Source of the DNA: Pseudomonadota bacterium
Lineage (GTDB): Bacteria; Pseudomonadota; Gammaproteobacteria; Burkholderiales; Burkholderiaceae_E
Direction of reading: 5' to 3'
Assembly: GCA_023389055.1 (NCBI GenBank)
Contig: JAEWFA010000044.1
Location: 1-51,315 of the forward strand
DNA: 51,315 nt
The notes under the pieces were generated by a model. It made no database searches. It had not been told where the DNA came from and saw nothing but the letters and a program-made list of their open reading frames with translations. The translations under genes and the position numbers were made by a program. Below, one piece after another: positions 8,628-15,505 of this stretch. How positions within the stretch are numbered: position 1 is the stretch's first letter; every line of letters starts with the position of its first letter.

Positions 8628-9890
8628 ATGAATCCCGAAGCCGCTCGACTCTGGACTGCGCCGCGCTGGGCGCTGGCCGCACTGCTGGCCGCGCTCGGCA
8701 TGCTCGGGCCGTTCTCGATCGATACCTTCCTGCCAGCTTTCTCGGGGATCGCGCGCTCGCTCGATGCAACCCCGGTTCAGATGCAGCAGACGCTTTCGGC
8801 GTACCTGTTCGGCTATGCGTTCATGAACATCTTCCACGGCGCGCTGGCCGACAGTTTCGGACGCCGGCCGGTCGTCCTGTGGGGGGTCGGCGTGTTCACT
8901 CTCGCTTCGGTGGGCTGCGCATTGTCGCCGTCGATCGGCTCGCTGGTGTTCTTCCGCGCAGTGCAGGGGTTGTCCACCGGAGCGGGCATCGTCGTCTCGC
9001 GCGCCGTGATCCGCGACATGTTCCCGCATGAAGAAGCGCAACGCGTGATGTCGCAGGTCACGATCTATTTCGGCGTCGCTCCCGCGGTCGCGCCGATCAT
9101 CGGCGGGTGGCTCTTCGTGCACGTCGACTGGCACGGCATCTTCTGGTTCCTCGCACTGGTCGGCCTGCTGCTATGGACGGCGAACTGGCGCTGGCTGCCC
9201 GAAACGCTGCACCCGACGCACCGCCAGCCCTTCGAAGTCCGTCACCTGCTGCGCGGCTACTACCAGCTGCTGTCCGATCCGCGCTTCCTGCTGCTTGCAC
9301 TCGCCAGCGGCATTCCGTTCAACGGAATGTTCCTGTACGTGCTGTCGGCGCCCGAGTTCCTCGGCACTCATCTCGGGCTCGGACCTACCGAGTTCTTCTG
9401 GTTCTTCCTGCTGACGATCAGTGGAATCATGTCCGGCGCGTGGGTCAGCGGCCGATTCGCCGGGCGCGTGCCGGCACGCCGGCAGATCCGCTACGGTTTC
9501 ATCGTCATGTTCGTCGTCGCGGTCGTGAACCTCGTCGCCAACCTGCTGTTCGAGCCGCGTGCCTGGTGGGCGCTCGCGCCGATCGCGCTGTTCTCCTTCG
9601 GCTGGGCGCTCAACGTTCCTGCGGTCACGCTGATGGTGCTCGACCTGTTCCCGCTGCGACGCGGCATGTCGTCATCCCTGCAGGCGGTGGTGGGCAGCGT
9701 AGCCAACGGCATCGTCGCCGGCATCGTTGCGCCGCTCGTCATGCACTCGACGACGGGCCTCGCCGCGACGTCGCTTGCGATGCTGTGCATCGGGCTGGGT
9801 GCCTGGCTGATGCTCAAGCGACGCTGGCCGTCGGTCGTGCGCGCGGCGAGCGCGCACGCGCAGACGCTCTCGGAACATGGAACGACATGA
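8628..9890 (+). CDS. Bcr/CflA-type MFS multidrug efflux transporter
   Basis: 420 residues from the ATG at 8628, with about 12 hydrophobic membrane segments. The MFS signature between the second and third segments is GALADSFGRRPV, and PFSIDTFLPAF in the first segment is typical of the Bcr/CflA drug-resistance group. Export of a toxic compound or drug by proton antiport is expected; the substrate cannot be told. The in-frame ATG at 8562 is rejected because it lies against the rplY terminator. The stop overlaps the pth start (ACATGA), so it has been inserted in a translationally coupled position. Confidence 0.88.
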   Translation: MNPEAARLWTAPRWALAALLAALGMLGPFSIDTFLPAFSGIARSLDATPVQMQQTLSAYLFGYAFMNIFHGALADSFGRRPVVLWGVGVFTLASVGCALSPSIGSLVFFRAVQGLSTGAGIVVSRAVIRDMFPHEEAQRVMSQVTIYFGVAPAVAPIIGGWLFVHVDWHGIFWFLALVGLLLWTANWRWLPETLHPTHRQPFEVRHLLRGYYQLLSDPRFLLLALASGIPFNGMFLYVLSAPEFLGTHLGLGPTEFFWFFLLTISGIMSGAWVSGRFAGRVPARRQIRYGFIVMFVVAVVNLVANLLFEPRAWWALAPIALFSFGWALNVPAVTLMVLDLFPLRRGMSSSLQAVVGSVANGIVAGIVAPLVMHSTTGLAATSLAMLCIGLGAWLMLKRRWPSVVRAASAHAQTLSEHGTT

Positions 9891-10474
9891 GCGCCATCCG
9901 CCTGATCGTCGGGCTGGGCAATCCCGGCCCGGAGCACGAACACGACCGTCACAACGCCGGTTTCTGGTTCGTCGACGCGCTCGCGCGCTCGCATGGGGCG
10001 CCGCTCGCGCGCGAAAGCAGGTTCTTCGGACTCGTCGGGCGCGTGCGCATCGGCGCCGAAGCCGTGTTCCTGCTCGAACCGTCGACGTGGATGAACCGCT
10101 CCGGACAAGCGGTGGCCGCGCTGGCGAACTTCTACCGGATCGCACCGCAGGAGATCCTCGTCGCCCACGACGAGCTCGACCTGCCGCCGGGGCAGGCGAA
10201 GCTCAAGCGCGGCGGCGGGCACGCCGGGCACAACGGGCTGCGCGACATCCTGGCCCGACTGGGCAGTGCCGACTTCTGGCGCCTGAGGCTCGGCATCGGC
10301 CATCCTCGCAGCCTGCAGCTGGAGCAGGAGGTCGCCGACTTCGTGCTGCACCGCCCGGGGCGAGAACATCGGCAGCAGATCGACGACTCGATCTCGCGCG
10401 GACTCGATTGCCTGCCGCTTCTCGTCGCAGGCGACGTCGAAGCGGCCATGCAGCGTCTTCATACGCGAAGCTGA
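9887..10474 (+). CDS. pth: Peptidyl-tRNA hydrolase
   Basis: 195 residues. It releases peptides from prematurely dropped peptidyl-tRNA. The active-site Asn12 lies in GLGNPG and the catalytic His22 in DRHNAGF; WMNRSGQAV, DELDLPPG and GGGHAGHNGLRD are all present. The conserved tyrosine of the NPG..Y..TRHN segment appears to be His17 here, which is unusual. The start is within the stop of the MFS gene. In many betaproteobacteria pth lies between rplY and ychF, so the spacing here reflects insertions on both sides. Confidence 0.96.
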   Translation: MSAIRLIVGLGNPGPEHEHDRHNAGFWFVDALARSHGAPLARESRFFGLVGRVRIGAEAVFLLEPSTWMNRSGQAVAALANFYRIAPQEILVAHDELDLPPGQAKLKRGGGHAGHNGLRDILARLGSADFWRLRLGIGHPRSLQLEQEVADFVLHRPGREHRQQIDDSISRGLDCLPLLVAGDVEAAMQRLHTRS

Positions 10475-10551
10475 ATCGCAACATCGAACTGCGCGACAAC
10501 GCGTCGTTGCGCGATGCCTCAAAATGGCGGATTGGCAACGACACGAACATC

Positions 10552-11034
10552 ATGCCCGCCCGCATCGTCACGCACAGGTCCCGGATCCACGGCAACGGAG
10601 TCTTCGCAGCCACCGACATTCCGAAGGGCGCTCGCCTGATCCAGTACAAGGGCCGACTGCTCACGCACGAACAGAGCGACCGGATGTATCCGGACAGCGC
10701 GGACACCGGGCACACGTTCCTGTTCGTGCTCAACGACGACTGGGTGCTCGACGCCAATCGCGAGGGCAACAGCGCGCGCTGGATCAACCACAGCTGCGAC
10801 CCGAACTGCGAAGCGGTGCTCGTGGAGGGCGGCAACGGCGACAGTCGCGCCGATCGCGTGTACATCGAAGCGATCCGCGATATCCCGAGCGGCGAGGAGC
10901 TCACCTACAACTACGGGATCGTGCTCGAAGTGCCGCACACGCCGGCGATGAAGAAGATCTGGGCGTGCCGTTGCGGCGCGAAGAACTGCACGGGGACGAT
11001 CCTGCAGCCGAAACGGAAGAAGAAGGCCGCGTAG
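10552..11034 (+). CDS. Small SET-domain protein (putative protein lysine methyltransferase)
   Basis: 160 residues, almost exactly one SET domain. Seen are HGNGVFAATDIPKG at the start, the NHSCDPNC motif at 79-86 that binds SAM, GEELTYNY at 114-121 with the catalytic tyrosine, and a post-SET zinc motif CxCx4C at 139-146 followed by a basic tail KRKKKAA. All parts needed for activity are present. The target in a bacterium is unknown; ribosomal or nucleoid proteins are possible. It lies 77 bases after pth on the same strand with no clear promoter. Such stand-alone SET proteins recur in betaproteobacteria. Confidence 0.9.
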   Translation: MPARIVTHRSRIHGNGVFAATDIPKGARLIQYKGRLLTHEQSDRMYPDSADTGHTFLFVLNDDWVLDANREGNSARWINHSCDPNCEAVLVEGGNGDSRADRVYIEAIRDIPSGEELTYNYGIVLEVPHTPAMKKIWACRCGAKNCTGTILQPKRKKKAA

Positions 11035-11189
11035 CTCAAATACCGGGCAGGCGCCTCGAGGCTGCCCGCAGCGACATCTCCCTGTGCGCCTCGAGGCGAA
11101 TGACCCGCGCTGCGAGATCCTCGATTCTCGCTCGTCGACCCTTCGGCAGATGACGAAAAGCAGACCGTCGGCCGAGGCGCTCGGGTCGC

Positions 11190-11849
11190 CTACCCTTTCG
11201 TTCGCGCGGCGACCTGCAGCCAGGGCTGCAGCGCCAGGCGCCTCGCCTCGAAGTCGCGGATCTCGCCGCTTCGCTGCAGCGTGCGCTCGATCTCGTCCCA
11301 GCCGGCCAGCAGCGACTGCTTGGCGCGCGGGGCGATGTCGAAGCGCCATTCGCGATCGCCCGCCCGCAGCCTCTGCTGCGGCAGGTCGACCTCCGCCTCG
11401 AGCGGGCGCTGCGTGCGCGCCCATTCGAACAGCGTGTCGACGGCGTCGGCAGGCAGCACGACGGTGAGCACGCCGTTGGCGAGCGCGTTGTCGGCGAAAA
11501 TCGATGCGAACGACGGTGCGACGATCGCGCGGAACCCGAAGTCGCGCAGCGCCCACACCGCGTGCTCGCGACTCGATCCGCAGCCGAAGTTCTCGCGTGC
11601 GAGCAGTACCGTGGCGCGGCGCCAGGGTTCGCGATTGAGCACGAACTGCGGATTCTCGCGGCGCTTCGAATGATCGGTACCGAGGTCGCCCGGGTCGAGC
11701 CAGCGCCAGTTGTCGAAGAGCACCGGACCGAATCCGCTCGCGGCGATCGAGCGGCCGTACTGCTTCGGGAAGATCGCGTCGGTGTCGACGTTGGCGGCAT
11801 CGAGCGGCGCGACGATGCCGCGGTGCGTGACGAAAGGCGCGGGCTTCAT
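11190..11849 (-). CDS. leuD: 3-isopropylmalate dehydratase small subunit
   Basis: 219 residues. It is the swivel-domain subunit that works with LeuC to isomerise 2- to 3-isopropylmalate in leucine synthesis. Seen are DAANVDTDAIFPKQY, then FGCGSSREHAVWAL (substrate-binding loop) and SFASIFADNALANGVL. The length is normal. leuC and leuB, its usual partners, are not in this window. The gene follows the 5'-nucleotidase gene on the same strand with a 4-base gap, so both are probably co-transcribed. It could be the only leuD or a paralogue serving a related dehydratase. Confidence 0.92.
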   Translation of the reverse strand: MKPAPFVTHRGIVAPLDAANVDTDAIFPKQYGRSIAASGFGPVLFDNWRWLDPGDLGTDHSKRRENPQFVLNREPWRRATVLLARENFGCGSSREHAVWALRDFGFRAIVAPSFASIFADNALANGVLTVVLPADAVDTLFEWARTQRPLEAEVDLPQQRLRAGDREWRFDIAPRAKQSLLAGWDEIERTLQRSGEIRDFEARRLALQPWLQVAARTKG

Positions 11850-11853
11850 CGGC

Positions 11854-12822
11854 CTACTCCTTCTCTCGACGCTCGTTCGCGATGCCGGCCGGCACGTGAC
11901 CGGCGGGGCCGAAGCGCGCGGCCGATTCGCAGTGACCTGTCTGGTCGTCGAAGAAGAAATCCGGCTCGAACTCGTGCAGGAACGGCCCCTTCTCGAGCCC
12001 GCCGAGGAACATCGCCTCGTCGACCTCGATGCCCCAGTCCATCAGCGTGCGGATCGCACGCTCGTGCGCGGGAGCGCTTCGCGCAGTGACCAGCGCGGTG
12101 CGGATGCGCACCGGCGCGTTCGTCGCGACTGGAACCGCGGCGCCCGCCTCGCTCTGCGACGCAGCGTCCTCGTGCTGCAGGCGATTCAGCGCTTCGAGCA
12201 GCGGCTTGAACGGACCCGGCGGCAACGGCCGTGCCGCGTGCTCGATTTCGTGCCGGTGGAAAGCTTCGATCCCCGCGTCCTGGAAGACGCGCTCCGATTC
12301 GTCGGAGAACAGCACGGCGTCGCCGTCGAAGGCGATGCGGATCTCGTCGGGGTGCGACTCGGAAGCGAGCACGGAGCGGGGAAACACGCGCGCGGCGGGG
12401 ATTCCGGCGTCCAGCGCCGCAGCGACGTCGTCGGCGTTGGCCGACAGGAACAGGTTCGCCTTCAGCGGCGCGAGGTAGCGCCAGGGAGCGCGCCCCCGGG
12501 TGAAGACGCCGCGCTCGAGCCGCAGGCCGGCGTCCTGCGCCGAGCGGAACACGCGCAGGCCGCTGACGGGGTCGTTGCGCGAGACGACGACGACCTCGAT
12601 GCGCCGCTGCGACGCGGGGCGACCGGGCGGATCGAATCGAAGGAGCTTGCGCACCAAGGCGCCGGCCACGCCGGGCGGCGCGCAGACGTCGAGGCGCTCG
12701 CGCTGGAGCGCCATGTACGCCGCGTCGTCGTCGCGTTCGAAGACGAGGTTCTCCTCCTCGAAGTCGAAGACCGCACGCGAGGAGATCGCGACGACGAGCT
12801 TTCCGTCGAGTGTGGCAGCCAT
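11854..12822 (-). CDS. Cytosolic 5'-nucleotidase family protein
   Basis: 322 residues resembling the cytosolic 5'-nucleotidase I family (NT5C1-like), which dephosphorylates nucleoside monophosphates. Supporting segments are AFDGDAVLFSDESE, a HAD-like acidic motif, and the C-terminal VTARSAPAHERAIRTLMDWG and DEAMFLGGLEKGPFL. It is divergent from ychF with 89 bases between starts and runs into leuD. The physiological substrate is unknown. Confidence 0.85.
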   Translation of the reverse strand: MAATLDGKLVVAISSRAVFDFEEENLVFERDDDAAYMALQRERLDVCAPPGVAGALVRKLLRFDPPGRPASQRRIEVVVVSRNDPVSGLRVFRSAQDAGLRLERGVFTRGRAPWRYLAPLKANLFLSANADDVAAALDAGIPAARVFPRSVLASESHPDEIRIAFDGDAVLFSDESERVFQDAGIEAFHRHEIEHAARPLPPGPFKPLLEALNRLQHEDAASQSEAGAAVPVATNAPVRIRTALVTARSAPAHERAIRTLMDWGIEVDEAMFLGGLEKGPFLHEFEPDFFFDDQTGHCESAARFGPAGHVPAGIANERREKE

Positions 12823-12880
12823 GGTTGCACAGCGTAGGCAGTCGCCGCGGACGACGCAAATCGACGCGCGACGCGGCAGG

Positions 12881-12886
12881 TAGAAT
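12881..12886 (+). promoter_or_regulatory. -10 box of ychF
   Basis: TAGAAT lies 25 bases before the ychF ATG and is followed by a G/C-rich discriminator (GGCGCCCCG). The 12 bases ending here, GGCAGGTAGAAT, recur exactly before ftsY. No good -35 box is seen. Confidence 0.5.
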
Positions 12887-12911
12887 GGCGCCCCGATCCC
12901 GAGGAAATTCC

Positions 12912-14006
12912 ATGAGCCTTCGCTGCGGCATCGTAGGCCTGCCGAACGTCGGCAAGTCGACGCTTTTCAACGCGCTGACCAGGGCCGGCATCGCGGCCGA
13001 GAACTACCCGTTCTGCACGATCGAGCCGAACGTGGGCATCGTCGAAGTGCCCGATCCGCGGCTCGCGGTGCTATCGGACATCGTCAAGCCGCAGCGCACG
13101 GTTCCGGCCGTGATGGAGTTCGTCGACATCGCCGGGCTCGTCGAAGGCGCATCGAAGGGCGAAGGATTGGGCAACCAGTTCCTCGCTCACATCCGCGAGA
13201 CCGACGCGATCGCGCACGTCGTGCGCTGCTTCGAGGACTCGAACGTCGTGCACGTCAGCGGCCGGATCGACCCGCTGCACGACATCGAGATCATCGACAC
13301 CGAACTCGCGCTCGCCGACCTCGCCACCGTCGACAAGGCGCTCGCGCGTTACTCGAAAGTGGCGCGCGCCGGCGGGGACAAGGAGGCGGCACGACTGGTC
13401 GCGGTGCTGGAGAAATGCCGCGAGGCGCTCGACCAGGCGCGACCGGTGCGCTCGCTCGATCTGTACGAGGAGGAGAAGACGCTGATCCGCCCGCTGTTCC
13501 TGCTCACCGCGAAGCCGACGATGTACGTGGCGAACGTTCGCGAGGACGGTTTCGAGAACAACGCGTATCTCGATACGGTGCGCAGGCGGGCCGATGCCGA
13601 AGGCTCCCTTGTCGTGCCGGTGTGCGCAGCGATCGAGGCCGAGATCGCAGACATGTCCGACGAGGACAAGGCGGTGTTCCTCGCCGACATGGGGATGAGC
13701 GAGCCGGGGCTCGACCGCGTCATCCGCGCCGCGTTCACGCTGCTGGGGCTGCAGACCTACTTCACGGCGGGCGTGAAGGAAGTGCGCGCGTGGACGGTGC
13801 GCATAGGCGCGACGGCGCCGCAGGCGGCAGCGGTGATCCACACCGACTTCGAACGCGGCTTCATCCGCGCCGAGACGATCGCCTACGACGATTTCGTCGC
13901 GAACGGCGGCGAGGCGGGCGCGAAGGAGAAGGGCAAGATGCGACTGGAAGGCAAGGAATACGTCGTGCGCGACGGCGACGTGATGCACTTCCGGTTCAAC
14001 GTCTGA
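12912..14006 (+). CDS. ychF: Redox-regulated ATPase YchF (Obg-like)
   Basis: 364 residues. It is a ribosome-associated P-loop NTPase of the Obg family that prefers ATP. Seen are G1 GLPNVGKST, G3 DIAGLVEGASKGEGLGN, and the altered G4 (VANVRE) that explains ATP preference in this family. The C-terminal TGS domain (GVKEVRAWTV to VMHFRFNV) is complete. A GAGGAAA ribosome binding site precedes the ATG. Longer in-frame starts have no such site. Confidence 0.97.
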   Translation: MSLRCGIVGLPNVGKSTLFNALTRAGIAAENYPFCTIEPNVGIVEVPDPRLAVLSDIVKPQRTVPAVMEFVDIAGLVEGASKGEGLGNQFLAHIRETDAIAHVVRCFEDSNVVHVSGRIDPLHDIEIIDTELALADLATVDKALARYSKVARAGGDKEAARLVAVLEKCREALDQARPVRSLDLYEEEKTLIRPLFLLTAKPTMYVANVREDGFENNAYLDTVRRRADAEGSLVVPVCAAIEAEIADMSDEDKAVFLADMGMSEPGLDRVIRAAFTLLGLQTYFTAGVKEVRAWTVRIGATAPQAAAVIHTDFERGFIRAETIAYDDFVANGGEAGAKEKGKMRLEGKEYVVRDGDVMHFRFNV

Positions 14007-14110
14007 GATCCTCTCTGTCGGCACCCGGTCAAGCGCTGCCGCAACCCCTTCCCGGGTCCATTTCGCCGCAGTAGGATCGTGGCCTCCAGACGCCCGCGCC
14101 GGAGGCCATC

Positions 14111-14372
14111 ATGGGAAGCGCAACGCTACAGGGCCGACTCTGGGGAGCTCGTTCGCGCGACTTCGCCGCGCGCCTCGAGCAACTGACCTTGCCACTGGGC
14201 GGCGCGGTACTCGACGCCGCGCACGTGGCACCGGGTACCCGCCTGCTCGACGCCGGCTGCGGCGCCGGCCTGCTCCCGATCGCGGAGGATCGACCGGTCG
14301 CACACCCGGCCGGACGGGAGCGTGCGGTACCAGAACGTGTTCCTGTGGGCAGCGGGGGAGCGGCCGTCGTAG
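14111..14372 (+). pseudogene. Remnant of a SAM-dependent methyltransferase (5' and 3' ends only)
   Basis: The frame starting at 14111 encodes an intact methyltransferase N-terminus up to SAM motif I (LLDAGCGAGLL, near 14283). It then loses similarity. In another frame, 14301-14372 encodes what looks like the natural C-terminus of the same kind of protein (RPDGSVRYQNVFLWAAGERPS, stop at 14370). About 200 central codons appear deleted with a frameshift. The start is preceded by GGAGG inside an inverted repeat (14081-14087 with 14101-14107). No functional product is expected. Confidence 0.65.
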
Positions 14373-14376
14373 GTTT

Positions 14377-14961
14377 TCACCGCGCCTTCGGCGCGCGTGT
14401 ATCGAACACCAGGCACGTCGTCGACGCGTGCGCGTAGAGGCGCCCGTCGGGCCCGAAGAGCCGGCCTTCGGCAGTGGCGACCTGGTTGCCGCCGTGCACG
14501 ACGCGCCCTTCGGCGCGCACGAGCGGAACCTTCTCGGTGAGCGCACGCACGATGTTCGTCTTCAACTCGATCGTCGTGTAGGCCTTGCCCACCGGCAAGG
14601 TCGAGTGCACGGCACAGGCGACGGCCGAATCGAGCAGCGTGGCGAACCAGCCGCCGTGCACGGTGCCCAGCGGGTTGTAGTGCTCGAACTTCGGCGCGCC
14701 CTGGAAAACCGCGTACCCCGGTTCGATGTGCACGGGCATGAACTCGAGCGTCTGGCCGATCGGCGCCCACGGCAGGCGGCCTTCGAACATCGCCTCGAAC
14801 ATCTGCATGCCGGTGAGTCCGACGACCTGCTCCGGGCGCGAAACGCCGATCGCGCGCATCTTCGAGCGAACCCGCGCCTCGTCGGCGCGCCAGCGCTCGA
14901 GCGTTTGCTCGAGGCTCGCTTCGGCCTTCACATCGTCGTCGGGAAGCGGTGCGGTCTTCAT
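14377..14961 (-). CDS. PaaI-type hotdog-fold thioesterase
   Basis: 194 residues from the ATG at 14961, with a helical N-terminal region of about 70 residues and a C-terminal hotdog domain. The family motif is GTVHGGWFATLLDSA, followed by YTTIELKTNIVRAL. Such enzymes hydrolyse acyl- or aryl-CoA thioesters. The gene is divergent from a MarR regulator with only 44 bases between starts and a palindrome in between, so it is probably controlled by that regulator. The in-frame ATG at 14997 would lie in the operator and is rejected. Confidence 0.88.
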   Translation of the reverse strand: MKTAPLPDDDVKAEASLEQTLERWRADEARVRSKMRAIGVSRPEQVVGLTGMQMFEAMFEGRLPWAPIGQTLEFMPVHIEPGYAVFQGAPKFEHYNPLGTVHGGWFATLLDSAVACAVHSTLPVGKAYTTIELKTNIVRALTEKVPLVRAEGRVVHGGNQVATAEGRLFGPDGRLYAHASTTCLVFDTRAPKAR

Positions 14962-14970
14962 CACATCTCT

Positions 14971-14998
14971 TTGCATATGCAATATTTGCAAGTACAAT
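14971..14998 (+). promoter_or_regulatory. Shared MarR operator and promoter
   Basis: A perfect palindrome TTGCATATGCAA (14971-14982) is followed by an imperfect copy TTGCAAGTACAA (14986-14997), with centres 15 bases apart. Overlaid is a sigma-70-like promoter for marR: TTGCAT (14971-14976), a 16-base spacer, then TACAAT (14993-14998). The -10 box ends 7 bases before the marR ATG. A repressor bound here would block both divergent genes. Confidence 0.7.
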
Positions 14999-15005
14999 AA
15001 ATCGG

Positions 15006-15455
15006 ATGAAGGAAAACGTCAAGCCGCAGGGCTGCACGAACCTGAAGCTGCGACAGCTCAGCCGCGCGGTCACGCGCCACTACGACTCGTACGTCGCGCG
15101 CACGGGGCTGAAGAACACGCAGTACTCGCTGCTGTCGCACGTCGTTCTCCTCGGCCCGTTGCGCCCCGGCGAGCTTGCGCGGCACATGAAGCTCGACGCG
15201 TCGACGCTTACGCGCAACCTCCAGCCGTTGATCGTTGCCGGCTGGATAGAGATCGGGCCCGGCACCGACGAGCGCAGTCGAATGGTGCACGCTACAGAGA
15301 CCGGGCGTCGCATCCGCGCCGAAGGCCAGAAAGCGTGGAAGCAGGCGCAACTCGCACTGAACGAGCGGCTGGGCGCCGCACGCGTCGTCGAACTGCACGC
15401 GCTGATCGACGATTGCCTGCAGCAACTCGAAGCGCCCGGTTGCGATTCGCGCTGA
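15006..15455 (+). CDS. MarR-family transcriptional regulator
   Basis: 149-residue winged-helix regulator. The central part (YSLLSHVVLLGPLRPGELARHMKLDASTLTRNLQPLIVAGWI) is the MarR helix-turn-helix and the wing follows (ERSRMVHATETGRR). It probably represses itself and the divergent thioesterase through the palindromes at 14971-14997, releasing on binding an aromatic or acyl compound. There is no ribosome binding site, and the -10 box is so close that the transcript is probably leaderless. Confidence 0.92.
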   Translation: MKENVKPQGCTNLKLRQLSRAVTRHYDSYVARTGLKNTQYSLLSHVVLLGPLRPGELARHMKLDASTLTRNLQPLIVAGWIEIGPGTDERSRMVHATETGRRIRAEGQKAWKQAQLALNERLGAARVVELHALIDDCLQQLEAPGCDSR

Positions 15456-15505
15456 AGGAAACCCGCGCGCGGGTGCTTGCGCGCGCATTGGTCCAAGATG
15501 ACGCA

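Noticed and set aside
14126..15073. 315-codon minus-strand frame over the thioesterase
   Set aside because: It is out of frame with the hotdog motif, which is in the 14377-14961 gene.
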